Source: Loktanella sp. PT4BL (GTDB lineage: Bacteria > Pseudomonadota > Alphaproteobacteria > Rhodobacterales > Rhodobacteraceae). From it: a stretch of 64,000 nt of DNA. Below, one piece after another: positions 52,713 to 59,847 of the stretch. The DNA lies in contig NZ_QJJL01000002.1 in the NCBI RefSeq assembly GCF_003201935.1, forward strand, positions 310,001-374,000. Direction: 5' to 3'. The notes below the pieces were generated by a model. That model was not told where the DNA came from. It searched no databases and saw only the letters and a program-made list of their open reading frames with translations. Position numbers and translations under genes: made by a program. Within the stretch, counting starts at the first letter, position 1. Each line of letters opens with the position of its first letter.

Positions 52713-55076
52713 ATGACACACGATATAAAAGAAACGGAGCAAGACCGCTCTGTTGTTTTGTTCAACGGAAGCAGGGATACGCGCATTCACGATCCGTCGG
52801 CTGAATATGCCACGATCACGCCGAAACAGATCGTTGCATTGTGCAAAGCCCCACGGGACAAGCCAAAAGCGGATGCACTGGCGATCATTCCTTCTACATA
52901 CCGCGCCTACAATGCCAGAGAACACGCAAAACAACGCGAACACGGCAGCTATCCATGGTCCTGCTTTGATATCGACACCGGCAATCTAACGCTGGCTGAA
53001 GTCAAAGCGGCGTTTCAGGCGGTGTTTGGCGAAGAAACCACCATGCTGATTTATTCAACATCGGGTTCAACCGCCGATAACCGCAAGTGGCGGGTGCTGA
53101 TACCGCTGGCCCAGCCAACGCGAGGTGCTGACTACACCGAACAGCAAGAAGCCTTGTGTGACCTGCTGGCCGAGCATGATCTTATCTGTGATCGTGCCCT
53201 CTGCCGCACAGGCCAGCCGGTGTTCTTACCGAACGTTCCACCGGACAAACGTGATGCCGACGGTATGCCGCTTTTTTATCAGCATGAGATCCACAAAGGG
53301 GCACGGTTCAACACAGCAGCGTCAGAGCCGCTACAGAGCCGCTTACAGGCGCGAGCAGAGGTCGAAGCGGCGTCGGCCGGACATGCCGAAATAGAGCGGC
53401 AGAAGGCCGCGCAAAGGCGCGCTGAGCGGGTGAAGGAATATGGGGAGGGCACATCCCCCGTCGACGCGTTCAACGCAGCCAACGCGTTGCCCGACCTGAT
53501 GCTGCTATACGGTTATGTGCACTCCCACAAGGATCACTGGATCAGCCCGAATAGCGAGAGCAAAGGCGCGTCTGTTCGATTGTATGGCGACCGCTGGTGC
53601 AGTCTCACCCAATCTGACGCTGGCATCGGGCGGGATGGTGCAGTCGGCAGATGGGGCGATGCCTTTGACTTGTACGTTCACTACGAACACGGTGACAAGT
53701 ACGCTGAAGCAGTAACTGCATATGCGCGGGAAGCAGGGTTAAACAGCCAGCGAGATGTATCGCTGGATGATTTTGATGAGGTGCCAAGTGAAACTTCGCG
53801 AAACGCGGCAAAACCGCCGGCGCCAGAGACAGACCCATATCAGCAGTATTTTGCAGTGGATAGCAGGGGCAACATCCCTTTCAACCACCATAACGCTATG
53901 GAGATTATCACAAAAGATGAAGCATGGCGTGACGTGTTCGCCTTCGACGAGTTTAGTCAGCGCAAAATGGTGATGACTATGCCACCTAATGTGGCCGGAA
54001 ATCGCAATTTCTTCAAACCACGCGAGATTAAAGACAGCGATTATGTGGACGTTTTGCGTTGGTTCAACCTCAATGGCTTTCTGCGGGCCAACAAGGCTAC
54101 GGTCTGTGATGTGGTAGATGCCGCTTGCATGGAAAACATCATATCACCTGTCAAACATTGGCTAGAGGGACTCGCCGAAAAACACCCGAAACCGGACATG
54201 AGTTTGCTCACTACGTGGGCCGTGACGGCGCTTGGCACTGATGTCGAGACAAGCGAGAAGCAGAATTATGTGGAGGCAGTCAGTCAGAAGTGGCTGATTG
54301 CAGCGGTCGCACGCGCGATCAAGCCCGGCTGCAAAGCCGACGCCGTGCTGATCCTCGAAGGCTCGCAAGGCGCAGGCAAGTCGACAGCGAGCCGGATCCT
54401 CGCTGGCGATGACTGGTTCGGTGACGCCCTGCCGCCGATGACCTCAAAGGACGCATCCGACTATCTGCGAGGCAAGTGGATCGTAGAACTGGCCGAACTG
54501 TCCAACATAAACAAAGCCGAGGTGGAGATTGTCAAAGCATTCGTCAGCCGCACCGAAGAACGGTTCCGCCCCGCCTATGGCCGCAGCGAAATATGCTACC
54601 CAAGATCTTGCGTATTCGTCGGCACCACAAACAAAACAGACTACTTGCGTGATGATACAGGCAACCGACGCTTCTGGCCGATTAAATGCGGTAAGATTGA
54701 TCTGGAATGGCTCAAAGAACATCGTGATGAACTGTTTGCAGCAGCCGTCGTAGCGTTCAAAAACGGTGAGCCGTGGTGGCTGAACGCCGACGAGGACGCA
54801 GCTGCGCGACAAGAGCAAGAACACCGCTACAGCGAGGACGCATGGGCCGACGCAATCCGAGAATGGGTCACGCGCGAAAACATCGAGACAACCTACATTC
54901 TGGAAGTAGCAGAGAAGGCGCTGGAATTTCAGACAAAAGATGTTAACCGCACCGTGCAGAACCGGATCAGCAGTATCCTGACAGAACTAGGCTTTACCAA
55001 AGCAGCCAAGCGGGGCAAAAGCGGACGCTTTCGTGACAAGACGATATTCACACGTGGCATGGATGATTTGTTCTGA
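52713..55076 (+). CDS. Primase-helicase: N-terminal primase-like domain fused to VirE/D5-type helicase
   Basis: A 787-residue replication protein. The N-terminal third contains WSCFDIDTGN and MLIYSTSGSTADNRKWRVLI-PL, resembling the bifunctional primase domains of phage and plasmid proteins. The middle holds a Toprim-free linker. The C-terminal half is a virulence-associated-protein-E (VirE)-type SF3/D5 ATPase: Walker A LEGSQGAGKSTA near residue 550, Walker B-like GKWIVELAELSN, and the sensor block GTTNKTDYLRDDTGNRRFWP. It would prime and unwind the element at its own origin; the inverted repeat 120 nt downstream is the candidate site. ATG 52713 has GAAGG upstream. Confidence 0.85.
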   Translation: MTHDIKETEQDRSVVLFNGSRDTRIHDPSAEYATITPKQIVALCKAPRDKPKADALAIIPSTYRAYNAREHAKQREHGSYPWSCFDIDTGNLTLAEVKAAFQAVFGEETTMLIYSTSGSTADNRKWRVLIPLAQPTRGADYTEQQEALCDLLAEHDLICDRALCRTGQPVFLPNVPPDKRDADGMPLFYQHEIHKGARFNTAASEPLQSRLQARAEVEAASAGHAEIERQKAAQRRAERVKEYGEGTSPVDAFNAANALPDLMLLYGYVHSHKDHWISPNSESKGASVRLYGDRWCSLTQSDAGIGRDGAVGRWGDAFDLYVHYEHGDKYAEAVTAYAREAGLNSQRDVSLDDFDEVPSETSRNAAKPPAPETDPYQQYFAVDSRGNIPFNHHNAMEIITKDEAWRDVFAFDEFSQRKMVMTMPPNVAGNRNFFKPREIKDSDYVDVLRWFNLNGFLRANKATVCDVVDAACMENIISPVKHWLEGLAEKHPKPDMSLLTTWAVTALGTDVETSEKQNYVEAVSQKWLIAAVARAIKPGCKADAVLILEGSQGAGKSTASRILAGDDWFGDALPPMTSKDASDYLRGKWIVELAELSNINKAEVEIVKAFVSRTEERFRPAYGRSEICYPRSCVFVGTTNKTDYLRDDTGNRRFWPIKCGKIDLEWLKEHRDELFAAAVVAFKNGEPWWLNADEDAAARQEQEHRYSEDAWADAIREWVTRENIETTYILEVAEKALEFQTKDVNRTVQNRISSILTELGFTKAAKRGKSGRFRDKTIFTRGMDDLF

Positions 55077-55198
55077 CCTGTATACGTGAATGAAAGTATC
55101 AAAAGGGGCGGTCTCACGACTGCCCCTTTGTCTTGCCAGCGGGGCGTGACTTTATGGAATGTCTTATTTTCATGCCCATTTTTCCCTATTTACCCAAA

Positions 55199-55350
55199 AT
55201 GGGCGCGACGGGCGCGACTTTCCCACATAACAAATGGGGTGAATGTAAGTATATGTAAACATTGTATTTTAATGCGTTAATAGGGATATAGAGCCCACAG
55301 GCCCATTATTAGTGGTAAGTTACGTAAGAAGTCGCGCCCGTCGCGCCCAT
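55199..55350. repeat. 22-bp perfect inverted repeats around an AT-rich core (candidate origin)
   Basis: The left arm 55199-55220 and right arm 55329-55350 are perfect reverse complements over 22 bp. Each arm contains two direct copies of GGGCGCGAC (2+2 facing inward). The 108 bp between them are AT-rich (TATATGTAAACATTGTATTT and TTAATGCGTTAATAGGGATA). It lies in the 376-bp gene-free space directly after the primase-helicase gene, and nothing else is visible there. GC-rich binding repeats around an AT-rich unwinding region suit an origin; a large regulatory hairpin is the alternative. Confidence 0.6.
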
Positions 55351-55452
55351 CGCTGGCGGTGGCTAAGTCCGCATCAGGTTAAAAACAACGACTAAGCCTG
55401 CTGGCTGCAATTATGGCGTGCGCGCGAGGGACGCGCCGGTGAGGTTATTGGT

Positions 55453-55701
55453 TCACGCCTGACGCCTAACGCCTACGCCGTCCTCGAATAGAAATTCGAT
55501 GCCGCGTTGCTCATAGAAAAGGGTGAGCAGCACAATAATTTTGGTTGATGGTTTGATCTGTTCATCGCGTTCCGCTCTGCGCAAGCTCGCGGTTGAAATG
55601 CCAATTTCATCACAAATCTGCCTTACATCTAAGCCGAGCAAGCTGCGTGCTGCTCTAAACTGCTCGGGAGTCACTTCATTATTTTGATTGTTATCGCTCA
55701 A
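55453..55701 (-). CDS. Xre-family repressor-like protein
   Basis: The core (TPEQFRAARSLLGLDVRQIC, DEIGISTASLRRAERDEQIK) is a lambda-type HTH of the Cro/C1/Xre class. With the TTG start at 55701 it has 82 residues; the open frame extends to 55791 but that part is hydrophobic and overlaps the divergent gene. The palindrome CTCAATTTGAG around 55697-55707 lies over the proposed start, a possible autoregulatory operator. It is the only leftward gene of the island, so it is likely the lysogeny-type repressor that keeps the rightward genes silent (inference). Confidence 0.7.
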   Translation of the reverse strand: MSDNNQNNEVTPEQFRAARSLLGLDVRQICDEIGISTASLRRAERDEQIKPSTKIIVLLTLFYEQRGIEFLFEDGVGVRRQA

Positions 55702-55749
55702 TTTGAGTGTTATCCCGTTAATGTGTGGCGTTAGTAGAAAGCAAAATAG

Positions 55750-55977
55750 ATGTACGACCAAACGAAAGCACAGGTAAAGATCGAAGAGCAATCATTTGTG
55801 GTCGCGGGTTTGATCGAAGCGCTGGTGCAATTATACCCCGATGTGAACGGGAGCGCGGATGATGACGCCTATTTAGCGGTGCTATCGCAGGCACAGGTGG
55901 CCGCTCAAGCCCTGCGCTGGCGCATTGAGCAGTTAGGCAACGATGAAGACATAACGCCGCTCAACATCATTGGTTAG
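55750..55977 (+). CDS. Small protein, 75 aa
   Basis: It begins MYDQTKAQVKIEEQSFVVAG and is acidic and helical (LIEALVQLYPDVNGSADDDA). Divergent from the repressor gene and just after the origin-like repeat, the place where satellites keep early regulators. The end overlaps the next ORF by 8 nt. No family recognised. Confidence 0.55.
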   Translation: MYDQTKAQVKIEEQSFVVAGLIEALVQLYPDVNGSADDDAYLAVLSQAQVAAQALRWRIEQLGNDEDITPLNIIG

Positions 55978-56194
55978 AAACATCCCCAAAAAACCAACGC
56001 ACAAGACCGCCACCACAGACATACTGGTGCGACGTGCCGTCGAGCGCGCGGTAGAAGGCGTCCTCGATCGGTGGGCGGCGGGCAACACCGCAGCGCAGAC
56101 TGAGATCTATGTCACCAAGCTACGCCTGACCGCTGCGCACCTACGCCAAGAGGCGCAGGCGATCGATGAGCTGGCGGACGAAGAGGCGCAATAG
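55970..56194 (+). CDS. Small basic protein, 74 aa, TTG start
   Basis: It starts at TTG 55970, overlapping the previous stop by 8 nt, and encodes VRNIPKKPTHKTATTDILVR then a helical part (RRAVERAVEGVLDRWAAGNT). A basic N-terminus followed by amphipathic helices suggests nucleic-acid binding. The start codon is unusual and rests on the overlap. No family recognised. Confidence 0.45.
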   Translation: MVRNIPKKPTHKTATTDILVRRAVERAVEGVLDRWAAGNTAAQTEIYVTKLRLTAAHLRQEAQAIDELADEEAQ

Positions 56195-56214
56195 CGGGTC
56201 CCGCCTGAGAGCGT

Positions 56215-56361
56215 GAAGGTGGGTACGCGTTATGCGATGATGTCCTGCCCATTCAGAATTTCCGGCAAGGTCTCGCACTAAGGCCCGCAGAATTTCTATC
56301 GACAGAACCGGCTGATGACGGGTCCTTTGGTGAGGATCCGAAGGCGGGTACGCGTTATGCG
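56215..56361 (+). repeat. Direct repeats in the gap before the capsid module
   Basis: GAAGGTGGGTACGCGTTATG (with CG following, 56215-56236) recurs at 56340-56361 with one mismatch (GAAGGC), 125 bp apart. CAGAATTTC also occurs twice between them. The 295-bp region has no supported gene and precedes the MerR-like ORF and capsid gene, so these may be regulator or packaging sites. Confidence 0.5.
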
Positions 56362-56488
56362 TTTATTGCACCCACTGTCCGCCAAAATTAGCGCAAATAC
56401 CATCATTTGAGTGATGCAGTAGTTTTGTCGCAGCACTGCATAATGTATAGTTATTACAAGGACCTAGATACCGAAAGCGAGGTTTCCA

Positions 56489-56920
56489 ATGCTATTTACA
56501 GCGCAAGATCTGGCGCAGACCGCCGGTTTCAAAACCGCAGCAAAATTGACGAACGAAATGCACCGGAATGGCCTACCGTTTGGCAAGGGTGTCCGCGTGG
56601 GCAACGCCAAGCGATATGGCACGGTGGATCTTGCCAAGGCGATCGTGATGTCCCGACTGAGGGCGTTCCGGATCCCAGTAGCACAGCACAAGGCCCTGAT
56701 CGACTTGATCGATGAAACCGCGCTGGCGTCTGCTTTGGATCAATTCGAGGCTGGCGAAGTCGCGTGTGTTCTAGTGGCGATCCCAAGCTGGGCAGAACTG
56801 GATGACTATTCTGGGGTGTTCACAAGCCGTGAGGCCGCGTTGGAAGCCCTGACTGAAGCCGACTTTATTTTGATTGATGTGGGCGAAGTCACGCAAGCCC
56901 ATCTGCAGGGGGTGATCTGA
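56489..56920 (+). CDS. MerR-like helix-turn-helix protein, 143 aa
   Basis: The N-terminal LFTAQDLAQTAGFKTAAKLT, followed by RVGNAKRYGTVDLAKAIVMS and RLRAFRIPVAQHKALIDLID, resembles the winged-helix region of MerR/AlpA-like regulators (x-R-Y-x-x-x-D-L, then Leu-Arg at a helix start). The C-terminal half (ACVLVAIPSWAELDDYSGVF) may be a small sensory or dimerisation domain. First of three genes joined by ATGA-type overlaps ending in the capsid gene, so it could control or belong to the morphogenesis module. Confidence 0.5.
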   Translation: MLFTAQDLAQTAGFKTAAKLTNEMHRNGLPFGKGVRVGNAKRYGTVDLAKAIVMSRLRAFRIPVAQHKALIDLIDETALASALDQFEAGEVACVLVAIPSWAELDDYSGVFTSREAALEALTEADFILIDVGEVTQAHLQGVI

Positions 56921-57291
56921 TGCAAGCTACCGCGAAATGGCTAACACCTGCAGAGGCCGCACAAACACGCAAGAACGGTGTCACAACCGCAATGGCAATG
57001 GTGCAGGCCGCTTTCCCTGAGTGGCCTGAGAGCCGCACAGACGCCCTGCTAGAGGCCTCGATGACTTTATGGGGGCGTGGGCCGCTTATCACGGCAAACA
57101 CGCTCGCACGGACCGCTGATCTTATCACGGAGGCTTGGGCGATGCGCGATCACATCGCTGGTGTGATGCTGGTGCGCCAAGGTGAAGGCTTTACCCCACT
57201 TTACCTGCACCGGCATTTGCTGGCGCTGAAAATGCAATCGCCCACTGCCCTATGGGTGCACTTTACACCTTTGAAGGAGGCCGACACATGA
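56920..57291 (+). CDS. Hypothetical protein, 123 aa, coupled upstream of capsid
   Basis: It starts at the last base of the previous stop region (TGATG) and ends overlapping the capsid-fusion start (ATGA 57288-57291). Helical, with LTPAEAAQTRKNGVTTAMAM and EAWAMRDHIAGVMLVRQGEG. Position just ahead of a capsid gene suggests a head-related or decoration/scaffold role, but this is inference. No family recognised. Confidence 0.5.
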   Translation: MQATAKWLTPAEAAQTRKNGVTTAMAMVQAAFPEWPESRTDALLEASMTLWGRGPLITANTLARTADLITEAWAMRDHIAGVMLVRQGEGFTPLYLHRHLLALKMQSPTALWVHFTPLKEADT

Positions 57292-58943
57292 CCGACCTGA
57301 GAGCAATGCCGACTGCTGGAAAGCGTCTGAGCGCAGCCGAGGCCGATGCGATCCGCGCGATGGCGACCCGCGATCTGGATAAGACCGCAACAGCGACCAC
57401 GATGGTCAGTTGTCTGGATCCGCATGAGACACCGCTGGCGACCAGTTACCGCGCAGCCCGCGCGAATGGCCGCGAGGCATATGAAATTACAGCACCGAGC
57501 AACACGGTGTTGGAAAGTGGGCAGGATAGCCCGCTGCCCATCCTGATTGACGGAAACACACGCGACCAAGTGGGCGCGGTGCAAGTCACGAAAGATGGGC
57601 GCGCAATCGTCACCTTTTCTCGATCGGAAAAGGGTCGCGAGGCTGGCAAGGCCTTTATGACAGGCGATCGAGCGTTGAATGTTGCTTATCTTAACCGAGG
57701 TAATAGCCGGATAGCTGCAGCCTTGAGTTTAAGAGCCGTTACGGACGGAAAACGCCATAAGGAGGCCGATATGTCCGACAATCTTGAAATTCTCGCACTG
57801 GGTGAGAAATACGACCGCACAGCACTGGCAGAGAAAGCAATCCGCGAGGGAAAGAGCATCTCTACCTTCCGCAGTGATCTGCTGAGTGCCATTGAAACCA
57901 AGCCGCTGGATGACAGCGATCTTGGGACGCCTGCATATCACAAGGGTGGCAACCGCACATTCAACGTCGCAAACATCCTGCGCGCTGAAGTGACCGGTGA
58001 CTATTCCCAAGCTGGTTTTGAGCGTGAGCAATCGCAGGAAGCTGCGCGCAATTATCCGTCTGCACCGCGCGGTGTTGTTGTGCCGACCGAGGCCATTCTG
58101 GGCCGCGCGTCGATCACATCGACAGGCAATGCGTCCGGAGCCGTGACAACGGATCTTAACGCGAGCATGTTTATCGATCGGTTGCGTCCGCAATCGTCGG
58201 TGATGGCCGCAGGCGCGACTGTCATGTCCGGAATGGACCGGAACTTTACCGTTCCGAAGCTGGTGACAGACACAGCTGGAGAATGGCTGGCAGAAGGCGC
58301 TGCAGTGACCGAAAGCGCGATGGACATTGGCAGCATCTCGATGTCGATGAAACGTGTGTCCGCGTCGCAATCTTTCACACGCGAGGCATTGCTGCAGGCA
58401 CAGCCAAATCTCGATGATCTGGTGCGCCGAAACCTTGGGATCGTTCTGAGCCAAGCGATCGATCTGGCAGGGCTGGAAGGCACTGGCGCGAACGGGCAAC
58501 CTACGGGGGTCCTGAACACGTCTGGTGTGAACACGCTCACCGCAGCTGGAAACACGCTCACCCGTGCAGAGGCGCTGACCGCGCTGGCAGCGATTGAGGC
58601 GGATAACATCGACACAACCGATGCCGTGTTCATCATGCACCCCAACGATTATGCGCGCATTGCGCAAACGGTGGTGGATACTGGATCCGGTAAGTTTGTG
58701 ATTGATGCGCCGAGCAACAGCATCTTGGGCCGTCGCGTTCTGCAGACCACAAAGGCAACCGAGAGCAACGTTTACCTTGGGATCTTTGAGCACCTACTGG
58801 TGGCAATGTTTGGCGGGGTCGATCTGGTGGTGGATCCCTACACAAACGCAGCGTCCGCGAAGATCGGGATCACATCGCACATGATGGCCGATGTGAACGT
58901 GCGTCACCCACAAGCGTTTAATGTGGTGTCACTGACCGTATAA
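57288..58943 (+). CDS. Prohead protease-like / HK97 major capsid fusion protein
   Basis: A 551-residue protein with AAGGAGG ribosome site. Residues about 45-140 resemble the prohead protease of known protease-capsid fusions (SPLPILIDGNTRDQVGAVQV, GRAIVTFSRSEKGREAGKAF). The expected catalytic His of the LL-x-DH motif is Gly (IDGN), and the Ser of the SVGY motif is missing (LNVAYL). A linker (LGEKYDRTALAEKAIREGKS) follows. Residues about 230-551 are an HK97-fold capsid subunit (VVVPTEAILGRASITSTG, MKRVSASQSFTREALLQAQP, FIMHPNDYARIAQTVVD, DSG-like VIDAPSNSILGRRVLQ). It would assemble heads; the dead protease domain may serve as a scaffold. No portal or terminase genes accompany it. Confidence 0.82.
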   Translation: MTDLRAMPTAGKRLSAAEADAIRAMATRDLDKTATATTMVSCLDPHETPLATSYRAARANGREAYEITAPSNTVLESGQDSPLPILIDGNTRDQVGAVQVTKDGRAIVTFSRSEKGREAGKAFMTGDRALNVAYLNRGNSRIAAALSLRAVTDGKRHKEADMSDNLEILALGEKYDRTALAEKAIREGKSISTFRSDLLSAIETKPLDDSDLGTPAYHKGGNRTFNVANILRAEVTGDYSQAGFEREQSQEAARNYPSAPRGVVVPTEAILGRASITSTGNASGAVTTDLNASMFIDRLRPQSSVMAAGATVMSGMDRNFTVPKLVTDTAGEWLAEGAAVTESAMDIGSISMSMKRVSASQSFTREALLQAQPNLDDLVRRNLGIVLSQAIDLAGLEGTGANGQPTGVLNTSGVNTLTAAGNTLTRAEALTALAAIEADNIDTTDAVFIMHPNDYARIAQTVVDTGSGKFVIDAPSNSILGRRVLQTTKATESNVYLGIFEHLLVAMFGGVDLVVDPYTNAASAKIGITSHMMADVNVRHPQAFNVVSLTV

Positions 58944-58959
58944 GCGAACACGGCTGAAT

Positions 58960-58978
58960 GGGTGCTGGTAGCGCACCC
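58960..58978 (+). terminator. Hairpin after the capsid gene
   Basis: GGGTGC (58960-58965) pairs with GCACCC (58973-58978) over a 7-nt loop, 17 nt after the capsid stop. No T-run, so it is a weak terminator or an RNA end signal. Confidence 0.4.
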
Positions 58979-59058
58979 TCGGGCAGCCGTTATCCCGCCC
59001 CTCTTAGCTAGGCCTTTACGGGTCGGGGGGCGGGAACCAACACAAAGGCAGACTGGCA

Positions 59059-59517
59059 ATGCTGAATCTAGACAAGGCCCCCCTAATTGCCCGCAGGCGG
59101 CACACCGAAGGCCTGACAAGGCGTCTGACCAAACTTTGCTTAGATGCCGCCCCCCATATCAAAGAAGCACTTGAGCCGTTCGCAGAATACTGGGGCGAAG
59201 CCGATGTCGAGATCTTTATTGGCGACAAGCCGAAGGCTACGCTGCGAGCATCGTTCCGACATAAAACGTGCAGAGGTGACCGTGCGGCCTTTGAAGCGAC
59301 CGTAAGGCTGGGCACCGATAACCGCGTGGATGTCGAAGCCTATGCAATGGGCTGGACCAGATTCGGGTCGATCAAGCGCGGTGCGGTCGATCAGGATCCG
59401 ACAGGACGCAGTGTTGCCAACGCCTATCTCACAGCCCTGAAACCCCGCATTGAAGCCGCGTTCGAGGCAGTTGTGCTGGGTGAAGAAGAACGGTTGCCGT
59501 CTATTCTGATCGACTGA
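59059..59517 (+). CDS. Hypothetical protein, 152 aa, last gene of island 2
   Basis: A soluble protein: N-terminal basic helices (RRRHTEGLTRRLTKLCLDAA), then strands (ADVEIFIGDKPKATLRASFR, NRVDVEAYAMGWTRFGSIKR) and a C-terminal helix (AFEAVVLGEEERLPSILID). It does not match head-completion or terminase families that I know. It lies after the capsid gene and 110 nt from the right att core. Could be a head-size or helper-interaction factor by position only. Confidence 0.5.
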   Translation: MLNLDKAPLIARRRHTEGLTRRLTKLCLDAAPHIKEALEPFAEYWGEADVEIFIGDKPKATLRASFRHKTCRGDRAAFEATVRLGTDNRVDVEAYAMGWTRFGSIKRGAVDQDPTGRSVANAYLTALKPRIEAAFEAVVLGEEERLPSILID

Positions 59518-59551
59518 GGCTGATTTTGAGCGGCCAACGCAAAAAATACAA

Positions 59552-59573
59552 AGTGTATCCGCGTCTGTATCTG
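59552..59573 (+). promoter_or_regulatory. Candidate right arm-type sites of island 2
   Basis: AGTGTATCC (59552-59560) and TCTGTATCTG (59564-59573), 54 bp before the right att core, repeat the words found next to the left core. Confidence 0.5.
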
Positions 59574-59626
59574 CAATCCATTGGCAGACCAATTTAGCTC
59601 TTATTTACAACATGTTATGGGGTTTT

Positions 59627-59645
59627 AGTGGCGGACAGACAGGGA
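59627..59645 (+). repeat. Right att core of island 2 (in tRNA-Ser 3' end)
   Basis: The identical 19-bp sequence, overlapping the CCA end and T-arm of tRNA-Ser(GGA) on the minus strand. Confidence 0.92.
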
Positions 59646-59718
59646 TTCGAACCCTGGAGACGGTCTCCCGCCTACACACTTTCCAGGCGTGCGCCTTCGA
59701 CCACTCGGCCACCTGTCC
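59629..59718 (-). tRNA. tRNA-Ser (anticodon GGA), carries the island 2 integration site
   Basis: A 90-nt class II tRNA on the minus strand: acceptor GGACAGG pairing with CTGTCC, long variable arm, anticodon loop CTGGAAA giving GGA, T-loop TTCGAAT, encoded CCA. Its 3' 17 nt are part of the 19-bp repeat that bounds island 2. Confidence 0.97.
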
Positions 59719-59847
59719 GTGGAGCGCGGTTTAGCCCTAACCCCACCCCTTTTGCAAGACCCTATACATATGTTTGTGATCCCCCTTTACCGCAGCCCTC
59801 CCCGACCCCTACAAATGAGAGGTTCGCGATAAGAGGCCACCCGACGT

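Larger units (their letters stand above)
50500..59645. mobile_element. Island 2: 9.1 kb phage-satellite-like element in tRNA-Ser(GGA)
   Basis: Bounded by the 19-bp direct repeat AGTGGCGGACAGACAGGGA at 50500-50518 and 59627-59645; the right copy is the 3' end of tRNA-Ser(GGA). Order: integrase, small ORF, AlpA, primase-VirE helicase, 22-bp inverted repeat, Xre-type repressor, small ORFs, MerR-like ORF, 123-aa ORF, HK97 capsid fusion, 152-aa ORF. No terminase, portal, tail or lysis gene is present. This is the plan of a phage satellite that carries its own capsid but must take packaging and tail functions from a helper. A decayed prophage is the alternative; the intact, tightly overlapping genes argue against it. 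Confidence 0.88.

Noticed and set aside
55702-55791. 30-codon N-terminal extension of the Xre repressor
   Set aside because: It is hydrophobic, overlaps the divergent gene at 55750 and is not part of the HTH family; TTG 55701 is preferred.
50500-59645. Island 2 as a complete prophage
   Set aside because: Terminase, portal, tail and lysis genes are missing and the whole element is only 9.1 kb.
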